Positions 11,761 through 22,700 of a stretch of 64,000 nucleotides of DNA are shown here, one piece after another. The notes under the pieces were generated by a model. It worked only from the letters and a program-made list of their open reading frames with translations. It searched no databases and had not been told where the DNA came from. Source of the DNA: Saccoglossus kowalevskii (Eukaryota > Hemichordata > Enteropneusta > Harrimaniidae); NCBI RefSeq assembly GCF_000003605.2, contig NW_003151267.1:125032-189031 (forward strand), read 5' to 3'. A program made the translations under genes and the position numbers. Every line of letters starts with the position of its first letter. Position 1 is the stretch's first letter.

Positions 11761-12271
11761 AGCAAGTTAAAGCATCGGGATTATGTCTTACGAGAAGACT
11801 AATACAATATATCGAGTGTGTTATCCATATTTCACTTATGGATAAAGTTGATAATAAAAAACGACCCAGGTCTTGTGGGCTTACCCCCAAACGATGAAGC
11901 AATTTAGAAACATTTAACCGTCCTTTAAATACTTTGAGGGAATGTTATAAGTGTCCTGCCAATGAGTATAATACTAAAACACAAAAAGAACACATGTAAT
12001 TGGGGATATTATAAAAAACAACAGCAATGTTAGATCTTTTACACTCACAGGTAGCTAGAGCAAATATAAACAAAAGATTAGGTCTGCAGGACGTCACAAA
12101 GCCCCCATCTACCATATCTAATTGTTACTAATTATAAAAGTGGTTGTTGAAAAAGAATGTTAGCAAATAAACACACAGACAGACGATTGTAACTATGCCA
12201 CTTTTATGTGTTACTAAATAAATATAACCAGGATATTTGCTTTTGCATTCAAATTATCAGTGTTTTAGTAT

Positions 12272-12475
12272 ACAGTCAGCTGGCAAACAGTGATAATAAA
12301 ATAAACTATATTTACTATATAGTGGCAGCCATCTTGAATACGACTGGAAACTAAAAAAGACGAGTTGGGAAATGGTTTTTCAGTTTCCTACAAATCGGGA
12401 GGGGGGGGGGGCTTTCACAGCCAAACGATACGTTTGGGCAACAGTAAACCTATCGCTAACAAAATATATACATAG
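12272..12475 (+). repeat. MITE-like family B, left-end copy
   Basis: Starts ACAGTCAGCTGGC and contains AGTGATAATAAAATAAAC, GCAGCCATCTTGAATACG, a G-run (about 12399-12411) and CTTTCACAGCCAAAC. The same order of motifs is seen at 42959-43140. No matching right end could be found downstream, so the copy looks partial. It lies in the intron between VAChT and the ChAT start exon. Confidence 0.7.
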
Positions 12476-14915
12476 CTGTTGGAGTAAACACGACATTACA
12501 GGCCATTTACAGTGCCTCTCTTATTCCACAGCACGTATGTTTATGAGAGATCGTGCAACTACACACATTTTCCAAACTAAAAAAATATACATATCATGAC
12601 CACACAACACTTTAACTTTCGCAAATTAATCGTTATTTGTGTCCACAAAGCCAGAAATCTGTGAAAGACTGGCTGGCCATGGGTCCGCTACTTTACAATA
12701 TAAACAAGGGAGGAAACATCAACCTCGAAATACCTTAACAATTATTATTTTTTTAGCTCGACCTATTACCGAGTGTCGATCAGTTCATATATTAATTGAA
12801 AATGTCGAACAAATTACTAAAATAGAAATCTTTTTCCAACCTTTTCGGGTAGTTTCCGCTAGAATCAGTGATTGGAACGTGCTAAGATACCGAACATAAA
12901 TTTGGCACTCTACACATGCGCAAAAAACGCCCTCCAACGGATCATTAATGAAATGATTGAAACACGCGTGTGCAGATGGTCAATTTTATATATCACCTCC
13001 CTTCACCAGTTACGACAAAAAATCCCTCACCTGATTTGGTGAGCACGTTTCTGCTGACTTACAAAATGTTTCTCACTGAATTTTGCTTACCATTTACATA
13101 CCCCTATGTCTGGAAACTGTCAAACAAAACCACCGATACTAGCGTTTTGTTTCTGTGTCTTGAAATTATCAGACACAAAACCCTGATACCTTAATTAAAT
13201 GTTTCGGGCATTTCTAATAAAGTATCGGTGGAATACATAACATCCAAGATGAAGCCCAATATGGTAGTTAGATGTGAGTGTTCGGAAATGACCCAAAATT
13301 ATGCCTTATATTGTGCTAACGCATTTTGTACGGAGTATCGTACGGCTTCCAATATTTTGTCTGTGCGTCCTAGGAGAAATTGGCTTATCGACCAGTTGAC
13401 AGACAATGGAAAAAAATGCATTCAAACTTAGTACGTCTCTGTACACGTGAACGATGGGGTTCGGTCATTTACTAACGTCACCGCGCCCTCTGACGCCTAT
13501 CAATTTATTAACGCGCTCTGTGCGACAGTGCTCGAAATGGATTCACGTATTTAATTTATAGCTATCAGCAGTTTTAAGGTCGTCTAAATCTTCGGAGAGT
13601 TTACATGACAGGTGTGACGTCACAGGGCATTTCATTAATTGGATCTGAACGGAATAAAGTTTTTTTTTTAATTCTTTAGTATCGTTTGCTGTGCGTATAT
13701 ATTTTTGTACTATTATGCTTACACACATGGTCGCGTTTTTCCACGACTCATAACTTTAGTCCATTCGCGTGCCGTAAGTTCCTACGTGAGAGCACGTAAA
13801 CTTAATGTCATATTCCACTTAAAGTGAGCATTTTATAGATCGGTTTATTCTCAGTGATTACAAATTAAATTAACAGCTTGTAATAACGTCACTGCTAGCT
13901 GAACGGCCGGATATGGGATGTGCCTTCTCGGTAGTTTAATTGTAGTACGAGGAAGTAACACTAGAACTAATAGAAATTATGAATATTCAATTATCATGGG
14001 TCAATTAACTATTTTGAATAAACAAATATTGACATTAACGTGAACGCAAATGTTCCTGTAATCCCTCGGGGAAAGGAAAATGTTTTTCCAAGAAACAACA
14101 GTATTGGATTGACATAAAGTTTAGTTGCCTGATTTAGTGTACGGGACCGGACTGTTTATACAACATTGTTTGCAACAGAAAAACCTACAATTTTTAAAAC
14201 AGCTTTTCCAAATAGACAGAATTAACAGAATATCTAACGTGCGGTATTTTCTTTTTCTACAGCCGCCAATGTCCAGCACATTCACACTTGAGAAATGTTT
14301 CATCAACTGGGAAGGTGAATTTAACTTTAAGTGAATTCCATTATTACAGGTTACCTGTGTATGTCGATGACCGAGTACGTCGTTTCCGGTACTAAATTTG
14401 CCGGAGGATTGTACGACTATAGGTTAATACAAAATAAGCAAATAAATGACGAGTTTTCCGCCGCTGATTGATTGGACTACTAAGCGAACAAATTGCCAAT
14501 CAATTATGTATTTCTGTATGCTGATTTATTAGTTGACACCTTCAATGAACGTTGCATCTTCGTCGTAAATTGAATCAATGACGTCACTTTGTCCACTGGG
14601 GGAAATATCGTCCTGATTGATAACGTTGAAGTGGCGTACCGGGTTCGTAATCATCGACTATGCAGATTCCTAGTGTAAATACTAACTATACGTACCCAAA
14701 AATATTGATGTAGCGAAATACTGGGAATTTTTAGCAGTTTTGTTTCTTTTGCATAAATTTCGGTATAATGCAATGAATATGCACAAAATTCTCAGCATGT
14801 TATTATAATTGATTCTATCAAAATAATATACACTTAAATGCAAATAAGGTAAAACAACACTGTAGCATCGGAATTATTATTAATATCCTACCTAGGTTTG
14901 AACTCTATAAAAAAA
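12476..14915. other. Intron DNA with no recognised gene
   Basis: Sequence between VAChT and the ChAT start exon. Short frames (60-86 codons) occur on both strands and have no recognisable domain. Perfect TGACGTCA octamers occur at 13615-13622 and 14579-14586. Confidence 0.45.
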
Positions 14916-14995
14916 GCATGGGTGAGTGTGCCGCAAACACAATAGGGAGGCCAAATCCATTAGCCGAAATTCTTTCCAGATGGATGCAATTTCTG
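14916..14995 (+). repeat. Diverged fragment of the tRNA(Met)-like SINE
   Basis: Contains GGTGAGTGTGCCGCAAACAC, AGGGAGGCCAAATCC, TTAGCCGAAATTC and GGATGCAATTT. These match in order the body of the SINE at 52569-53003 (GGCGAGAGTGTCACAGACTC, GGGAAGGCCAATTC, TGGCCGAGATTC, AATGCGACTTT). Only about 80 bp of the body is recognisable, with no tRNA head or tail. Confidence 0.6.
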
Positions 14996-17361
14996 GGTTT
15001 AAATCGGGGGGATACAACGCACGCTAAAGGAAAATGCTCACGGATAGACGCTTGTTTGTAAACAACGACACGCTATGGCCGTCCGACCGTCAGAATTAGA
15101 CCCAAAAATGTGGAGAACTGTGAAATATTGAAGTAAGCTATGATGACAAAGAGAAATAAACTTCCAACAGAACCGAAAAACGACGTATGGCGCAACGCGT
15201 TGCTACGGTCTAATTACCTACAGAGGGCACGCTTTCATTTTGGGGCCTCCTGGGCGTTATCTATGGCTGCGCACGTCGTTCCGTAAATTTTTAAAATTTC
15301 CATGAAAATGACTGAACAAAAATTAGTTGTTGAGTAAATCTATGCTTAAACATTTAATTCGGAATTAATAAAGAGACTTCTTGGATGGTAATCGATGCTG
15401 TGTATGTATTACCTTACAAGAATGTAATGCAAAGCGGTTGTATTTTGGCAGCGTTTTGAAGGCTGCATTCATCAATAATTAAATGTGGTCACATTCTTAT
15501 CTTGAGAATTGCATTTTGGTGGTATTTACTTAAAATTTGAAATGGTCGCTGTAGTTGATTGTTTTGATTGAAAACAGTCGTAAATACAAGTACGGTATAA
15601 ATCATCAAAATGATCGAAAACTAGATTTACGGCTAATCCATGTTTAATTGACAGAAATGCCATTTTGATACGAAAAGTTCACAGTGCATTGTAACATAAT
15701 TTGAAACATAGAATATAGTTTATGTGACAAAATGAACTCCACGATCGTCAAAACTTGCACTTTGAATTTGTTAATACAACCGTCAGAAGAAGGCAGTGAC
15801 TTTTGATATCGTATGATATAAAAAAATATTGTTAACAAAAATAGCTTTATGAGCCCGATTGTGCAGCTTGCATCAGAGTTTAGCAACTATCTTGTCTGTT
15901 CAATTTAAAACATGAGATTAGAATTGTTTATTAGTAAGGAACATATATGTATGTTTCAACAATTTTGTTCGGGTGTTCGCCTTTGTTGTTCATTTTGTAT
16001 TAATCGGATTCCCAGTAAATGCTGCGAAATTCCTAAAATCGAATATCTTAGAATCAAGCATTGTGTAAACTTTTATTATCGTAATAATAATGAAACTAAA
16101 GAGCCCGAAAGTGTGTCTTTAATATTCATATTGTTACATTATATACAGCTGTACTTGTCCATTGCACGATAACAACTATTTAAAAGACACCATGGTGATA
16201 TCTGCATATGTCGTGCATAACTAATTCAACATGTATCAACAAAGTTGTCATCGATTTTTTCATAAAACACCGAATACCGAAATATTGATTGTGTATTATC
16301 GATTATCGGGTGCAAATTAATGGCTTTTATCCCTCGCATTTCTGTCAGCGGATAATTGATATGCCGACAACTCTCACTGAGTTAGACACACATTTGTTGT
16401 TCTTTATGTGTTGTCTTTGGGAATCTTGTGTTGAACTTCTGTATATAATATGATAGAAACATTGTGTTTATCTAAAATGCGGTAATCATATCGACCATTG
16501 AGTATGTATGTTGTTGGATGAGGTTAAAACATTTGCCTGTCATTAAAACAGATCGTCAGGTTTCCTTGTAATTTACATTGAGGTTTCAATTTAAGAATCT
16601 GTTCGCAAACCTCAGTGAACAATTGTTCGCACACAATTTGGTATTGGTTCTATGGTGAAAAGGTCCCATCATATATCAACATTTTTTACATAGACTCATA
16701 TGGATAAATATCCTAAACTATTCATTTTTGAAATTTTTATACAGTTTTTCTTGAAAAAAAACAACATCCAAAGTGTTGAAACATTTTGAAACCTATTGCC
16801 CGCGAATGAGCTTAATGTGAACAACATTGAGTGGTTTAGTATTTGTTATATATTGATCTGACACTAGATTACGATAAATAAATTTGTTCGGCTACAAAAT
16901 AATTAACGACACAAATGTGAAATAATGGTAAGTACTATTAAATCAAAGTAATATGGACGATTATCACATGTATATGACGTAGTTTTATGCACAATTGAGT
17001 GGAATACCATGCTAGACGATTATTACTTAACTTTTTTTGGGTAGCGAACACATTTTAATGATCAATGCAATTTGAATTTCTTGTACATATTACTGAATCG
17101 ACGAGCATGCGCATTACATGGTGAGATTTTACACATGACAAAGTTTGATTGCCGTGTTTTTGTTTTTGAGGTGACAACATGTTTATTTTACAAATGCATG
17201 TCGTCTACGTATTTCAGATTCATTTAAAAGTAGTTTTGTACTATTGATCTTGTATTTAGAGTTTAGCGTACTTTGCCTTCCCAGCCCAACATTGATCCCG
17301 TAATAACTCAAATCCTCTTATTTGGCGATTACCCATATGTGAATCAATTACCATACATACA
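14996..17361. other. Intron DNA with no recognised gene
   Basis: AT-rich sequence with no long frame, no splice-flanked exon that I can support and no clear repeat. A CG-richer patch around 15180-15290 has a loose resemblance to the core of family A (ACGTATGGCGCAACGCG), too weak to call. Confidence 0.4.
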
Positions 17362-17533
17362 ATATATGCTTCGCATATATCGGGCTAATCTGCACTGGCT
17401 CGGAAGGTTGTAAATGATTAGCTAGTTTGAATTTCTAATTTGCATAACATTACTGAGAATGAACGTGCATTCAACGCCACAAGTTTTTTGTTTTTTTAGC
17501 CAATCAGAATTCATCTTCCGAGCCAGTGCAGAT
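17362..17533. repeat. Short inverted repeat with a terminal hairpin
   Basis: ATCTGCACTGGCTCGGAAG at 17388-17406 is repeated exactly in inverted orientation at 17515-17533 (19 bp arms, 108 bp apart). Just outside the left arm is a perfect small hairpin at 17362-17380 (8 bp stem, 3 nt loop). It may be a miniature element or a remnant of one. No target duplication was identified. Confidence 0.6.
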
Positions 17534-20086
17534 CAGCAGCATATATCCTTCGTGACATTGACGTCGTCTGTGACGCCCTCCCGGGTTATGTTTGTCGTAA
17601 TGATGACTTTGAATGTTTTCTGCAGTGAGAGTGGACCGGTATCTTCATTTTATCGTCGTCACTTTCTTGAAAACGTCTATTGAACACGCAATATAAACAA
17701 GTAGGGTTGCCAACGAGCGAATTTAAATATCGCCCACTCTTATAAACTCGTGCTATAACAGCGCTTTATTGGCAACATCTTGTGCAAAGGAAAGTTTTCC
17801 CATGTCTCAAAATGCCCATAGTTCCATCCTACTAGACATCTGTCGGAGATAGTAAACGTTCACATTGCTTGGAGGCTGAATGTATTTATGTTAATATACT
17901 ACATGGGAATATTCAACTAATTAGTATGACCTAGTCCACGTGGTTTCGAACGTTCGTACAACCTCTTATACTGACCTGAACAATTATTGAAGGACTCGAC
18001 AAATAAATGAAAACTCGTTCAAGGTTTCAGGAGTCCCGGTAGTATTAAATCAACATTTCAATAATTGCATTGTCATATATTGCTTCCCCTTCCATTGTGA
18101 TTTGCTATCACTATGTTACGTGTATTTTGAAGAGCAAGACAAACCTTGAATGAAGAATTGTACTCAAATACACCGCTATACTGAACCAGATTAAATTCTT
18201 TAAACTGAATACATAGTTTAATCAAGATAGAAAAGTGGTTGTAACTAATTCACATCACGACCCAAACACTTTTTTGTCATGTCTGTGTACAATTTCTTTT
18301 CCCGTGCTTTTTGTATGTGTTCATCACAGTGGGACTGTGTGTGTTCTATGTGGACGCATAGTGCGCATGCTCAGTACACAGCATATTTCGCAACAGTGCT
18401 GCGTATTAAAACGGGTTTTAATTATTATTTGTCAGGCATTGATAAGATTGCATAATAATTAGGCTGTAGTGACGTCACATGGCGATTCACGCGAAGAGGA
18501 AAACTCCTTGCTTCCAATCATCGTCAACCTGATTTACAGAGGACGATACAAATTACATGATATTAGATTATGGCGCCACAGAAATATTTTGCTCGCTTCA
18601 TTGGGAAGCAAAGCGGCGATTCAATTAGTTGATTTGACAGACATGAAACTCAATTTAGAAGACCTTTTTTCGAAATGACTTGACTTTATTGCAATGTGTG
18701 ATAAGAACCACTTTGTGTGGTTGAAGAACATAACAAAAGATGAAAAGCAATAAACAGATGTTGGAATAAATAAATCATGAACACAATTTTTTCTCGAATA
18801 TATATTCAATTTTACATTCACAAATAAACACGTTCATATACACTTATGTACATTTACACTTGATGGGTTGCATAAAAACAAATACCGTACTGACACTCTT
18901 CTCGTGTGTGGGGTGCACGTTAGATACAACGGGATTAGGCAGAGAAACAGTAATATAACAACAACAAAATAAACCGTTACTGTAAAAATGAAAGTGGGAG
19001 AATGTTAAAACTGTGGGCGACATACTTGAACGAATTATACACACGCTTCGATCTGTTCTGTTATAAAATACATCAAACAATATTAGGGAAAATACACTGC
19101 CAAGCGTCTTATGGGCATATATGCGGAGGCTAAACGATACTGACTTAAAGACGTATCTCGGTGGAATACTCTGTCTTATTCGGTGTGGTTAAGATAAAGT
19201 GGTTACGCCAATAAAGCAATCGTTGGATAAGCAGTATGCAAGGAATTAAGAAGCAATGGTTATGCCCAGAGAGACAAATAAAGAACAAATTACAGTGAGT
19301 GTATTTAGACGGCAGTATCATACATATTGGGACAGGGACAAGCGTGCGAGAATAAACCAGTTTTGTTCGCATGAAAAATCGGATGTCAAATTCAAATTTT
19401 AACGTAATGTATACACACATGGGCGTTTTTCCTTCTCATAAGCTCCCCTGTTCTAACTAACCGAATTGTGAACTTGGCTTGTTGGAATGTATCAGTTTAG
19501 GAAGCGATCAGTCTATTAAAATACACACCGAACAATGATTTACCTAATTAAAGGTTCACGGAAATAGCGAGTTGTTTGCCCTGTCACCGAATATATTCCC
19601 TTTCGGCTTTATACTGACATACCGGGTTTTAGCAATCCCGTGTATACGGCTACGTCTATGCGGCTGTCGAGAAAATAAAACAAAACAATTGTGCAGTATT
19701 CGCAATTTTCTTGCATCTTGAAGAACTTTCATCTGCTTAAATATAAATATCTCTCCTAATAACTTAAACGTTTATATACATTACACGGGAAAACAAACAG
19801 TGTGTATTATGGCATATTCTAGAACCAAGGAACAGTGCGGGGGTTAAAGATCAGTACGACATATTTTTCACCGAACGAATAAACCCTCATATAATATAGA
19901 AAAACTCACTGAATATAAAATGAATATCAATGTTGGGTACTTACAATTCATGAATTCGTATGAATTGATTTGAAATTTAATTCAATATTCAACAATACTT
20001 TTGTATTCGTAAATTATTGTACGCATGCAAAGATGCTATTATGGTAGTTATCATCATACGGGTGAACATTGGTTATATATATATAT
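17534..20086. other. Intron DNA downstream of VAChT; nothing recognised
   Basis: Ordinary AT-rich sequence. A perfect TGACGTCA is at 18470-18477 and an alternating TA run at about 20074-20086 leads into the foldback element. Frames of up to 91 codons have no recognisable features. Confidence 0.4.
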
Positions 20087-20477
20087 AGTAAGCAAATAAC
20101 ACCGAATATACGGCAAGGTAAATACTACGTCAAATTTTAGTAAACACGCACTGCGTGCGTGACTCGAACCGGAGCTCGCGTATGGCACCTAATCGCCAAG
20201 CTTCACGCCACTTTAAGTCTTCCCCTCGGCCACCGGGCATCCCCCAAAAAGGATGCTTAATAACCGAGCTTATTACGTGCAGAGAACATGAAACCCGTCC
20301 ACGCGATCCGTGCCACATTGGGGATGCCCGGTGGCCGAAGGGAAGGCGTGTAGTAGCGTGAAGCTAGGCGATTAGGTGCCGTACGCGAGCGCCAGTTCGA
20401 GTCACGCACGCAGTACGTGTTTACTATAATTTGACGTAGTATTTTCCTTGCCGTATATTCGGTGTTATTTGCTTACT
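20087..20477. repeat. 391 bp foldback of two tRNA-headed repeats beside the VAChT 3' end
   Basis: Left arm (20087 to about 20250) and right arm (about 20310 to 20477) are reverse complements at roughly 90% identity by eye, with a loop of under 100 nt. In each arm, reading outward from the centre, there is an A-box-like TGGCCGAAGGG (Leu/Ser tRNA type) and a B-box AGTTCGAGTC before CACGCACGC. A common tail follows (TACGTGTTTACT, TTGACGTAGTA, TTGCCGTATATTCGGTGTTA, TTTGCTTACT). This looks like two SINE-like units arranged head to head, or a foldback element that captured a tRNA-like sequence. It ends 132 bp beyond the VAChT stop codon, so it would be in the VAChT 3' UTR or just beyond and in the ChAT primary transcript, where it could form a long hairpin. 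Confidence 0.88.
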
Positions 20478-20609
20478 TTACTTCCTATGTCAACAGCAAC
20501 TATGAGTTTATATATATATATACTGATAAATACTCATTTCCAATGACGACAACGCTAATTTTGGCAGAGTTTTAAAGTTTTGTCTATGATGACTAAGGCC
20601 AGTGTTTAT

Positions 20610-22226
20610 CTAATCTTCTTCAGCAGATAACGTACCATACTGATCGCGCGGGTGCACTCTCCGAACATGGACTTTATGCTTTGGACTCGGGGAAGAATCT
20701 GGTTCTTCGTCAGAGTCAGTACGGGGCTCATTGATGGATCCGTTCATTCTCACGATACCGTCTTTATAAAGTCCGTCACCAATGTCCCCTTTCTTATTCT
20801 GTGCCAAGGCTATGCGATAAAGACCTTTTGGCGGATCAGTCGTCAAAAGAACAGTGTCTTCAAACATTTGAGGACGCATGTCGTAGATACGTCGGATAAT
20901 AAAAAGCATTGGGCAGTAGGCTATGCTGAGCAAACCGATTATTATATTCAACCACATAAAACCAATATCCCGTACGATTTCACCTGCTAGTATAGGACCA
21001 AAGGCATAAGCTAGAGAATAGGATATATCTGCTATAGCGTAAACACTTCCGTAGACAGAAACATGACGAACGTCAACTAAGAAGCCAAGAGTTGGTAGAA
21101 GCGCTGTGTCTATTAAAGCTATTCCAAAGCAGATGCCACACAACGGGACGATGAGAACTCCAAAAGTTTCTGAAAAAGGAACTATCATTGTACTAGCACC
21201 AATGGTGAATAAGCCTATACATGCAATTAACCACTGGTAGTGTGGATACTTGGCTGCCAGTTTCACAGTTAAAACTACGCCAATGACATGAGGCACAAAA
21301 GGAGGCAGCCATATTATGCCTTGTTGCCAACTAGGTGCGTTCATAGTGTCTCTCATCCAGACACCAATGGTTGGTTCTATAAACGCGAGAGAAATATTAG
21401 CTGTGGCTAGCGCTCCGGCTGTCGTGGCGATGTATGGGTCAAGCATAAGTTTATAAATAGGTGTTCCTTTTGGCATCTGAATACGTTTTTGACGGTCATA
21501 CGGTTTGATAATAAACATCAGCATAAAACCATCCAGAAGAGAAATGGTAGCAAGAATCAGGAACGGTACTTTCTTGCCAGCGAATTCGTAAAGGATTCCC
21601 CCAAAAGGAGGTGCCACAAGACATCCGAATGAAATAAAAGCCAGCGCAATTCCAAGTGCTCTGGTCCTCTCTTCACCTTGTTGGAAGTTATCAGCAATCA
21701 TGGCAAACCCCGCAGTATCTGCGAACGCCGATCCGACACCCTGTAGGCTCCTGGCGACAAACAAAACCCAGTACGTATCACCAAAGGCGAAAACTGCTGT
21801 GGCAACGAACATGATCACCAAACCTATAAGCATTGGTATGTCGTAGCCAACTCTGTCAATAAAAGTCCCAGAGAACGGATTTGCAAGCAACTGAACAATG
21901 GCTTTAGATGCGAAGAGAACGCCGAGCGAGATGTCTTCATTCTGGTACTCAATCGTTGTCTCTGTTGGTCCCGAACCATTGACGAGCGACCAGTTAAAAG
22001 TAGTGTTCAACTGGTAGCTTGTCTGTACTGTTTTCCAAGCGTCGACACTACGCAAGTAGTTGGGTATAATCGGAACGATGACCATATATAGCATATTATC
22101 TAGAAGCAAAGCTATACACACTATAACTAAGACTAGCTTTTTCTGGGTTTCAGGACTACGGACCTTCTCCAGAAACATCTGCCAGTACTGAGTCACCGAC
22201 TCTGTGGGAATGCCTAACACTGCCAT
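20610..22226 (-). CDS. Vesicular acetylcholine transporter (SLC18A3), intronless, 538 aa
   Basis: Exchanges lumenal protons for cytoplasmic acetylcholine to fill synaptic vesicles. It is a major facilitator protein with 12 expected membrane segments. Visible landmarks are: first helix about 31-55 with [15 protein letters not shown] (Asp43); a lumenal loop with three N-glycosylation sequons (Asn74, 78, 83); [16 protein letters not shown] (Lys108) then [16 protein letters not shown] (Asp170); [15 protein letters not shown] (Asp373); and [13 protein letters not shown] (Asp400). These charged residues correspond to those needed for transport in vertebrate VAChT. The cytoplasmic tail has an acidic dileucine signal EDTVLL (456-461) and a YGTL motif (530-533). 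Human VAChT is 532 aa, so length is normal. I start at ATG 22226 (A at -3, G at +4). The frame is open upstream to a TAA but offers only GTG at 22247, not a likely animal start. No introns, frameshifts or losses are seen. Same strand as the ChAT exons. VMAT is excluded by the VAChT-type helix and tail motifs and the ChAT linkage. Confidence 0.98.
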   Translation of the reverse strand: MAVLGIPTESVTQYWQMFLEKVRSPETQKKLVLVIVCIALLLDNMLYMVIVPIIPNYLRSVDAWKTVQTSYQLNTTFNWSLVNGSGPTETTIEYQNEDISLGVLFASKAIVQLLANPFSGTFIDRVGYDIPMLIGLVIMFVATAVFAFGDTYWVLFVARSLQGVGSAFADTAGFAMIADNFQQGEERTRALGIALAFISFGCLVAPPFGGILYEFAGKKVPFLILATISLLDGFMLMFIIKPYDRQKRIQMPKGTPIYKLMLDPYIATTAGALATANISLAFIEPTIGVWMRDTMNAPSWQQGIIWLPPFVPHVIGVVLTVKLAAKYPHYQWLIACIGLFTIGASTMIVPFSETFGVLIVPLCGICFGIALIDTALLPTLGFLVDVRHVSVYGSVYAIADISYSLAYAFGPILAGEIVRDIGFMWLNIIIGLLSIAYCPMLFIIRRIYDMRPQMFEDTVLLTTDPPKGLYRIALAQNKKGDIGDGLYKDGIVRMNGSINEPRTDSDEEPDSSPSPKHKVHVRRVHPRDQYGTLSAEED

Positions 22227-22700
22227 ATTTGTTGATAGCTCGGTCACTTGCTTTACTTATTTGCGATTTGCCTTTATCCCCACACCGTCACTCCACGTCG
22301 ACTCTTTGCGTAATAACCAGTCAGCAAGCAAAACGTCCGTCAGTTATCCTTCGAATAGAAAGAAAAGTTCCAAAGTCAGCGAGATTATATTCAGGTGGAA
22401 CAAAAGCCAATATCATTAGCATTCACCGTCCACTGTAGTCCATGTCATACTTCTCGCATCTAAAAAACAAACTCGGTGCTTGCAGAAGTTTCAAATCATC
22501 TTAAAAGCTAGAGATAAGCTCTCTATCGATGGAATCAAATTGACTGTGACTTCAGTGCAATTAGAGAAAGCGTTACAGACGATCTCAATTAACAATGTTA
22601 TTAGCGATTCAGCGGAGTTCATTTTATTGCGCGGAGTGACGTGGAGTCTACGAGTGGAGGCGGACATTATTCATTAAATCCCATTTAATTAACAGATATC
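22227..22700 (-). promoter_or_regulatory. VAChT 5' leader and possible upstream control region
   Basis: Directly upstream of the VAChT ATG on the minus strand. A possible splice acceptor, a pyrimidine-rich CTTTTCTTTCTATTCGAAG ending at 22349, would place a leader exon from 22348 to the ATG, as expected if a shared upstream exon is spliced to VAChT. The decamer GACGTGGAGT occurs at 22638-22647 and inverted at 22290-22299. The first sits in TGACGTGG, a CRE half-site-like sequence. An AATAAAAT string near 22622-22630 is TATA-like in the right orientation. None of this proves a promoter; a 65-codon frame on the opposite strand here (22480-22677) is not supported as a gene. Confidence 0.25.

Noticed and set aside
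20130-20361. Frames of 62 and 68 codons on opposite strands
   Set aside because: They are by-products of the foldback arms, which are GC-richer than the surroundings.
22227-22247. A VAChT start seven codons upstream
   Set aside because: The codon at 22247 is GTG, not ATG. The first in-frame ATG is at 22226 in good context, giving a length normal for the family.
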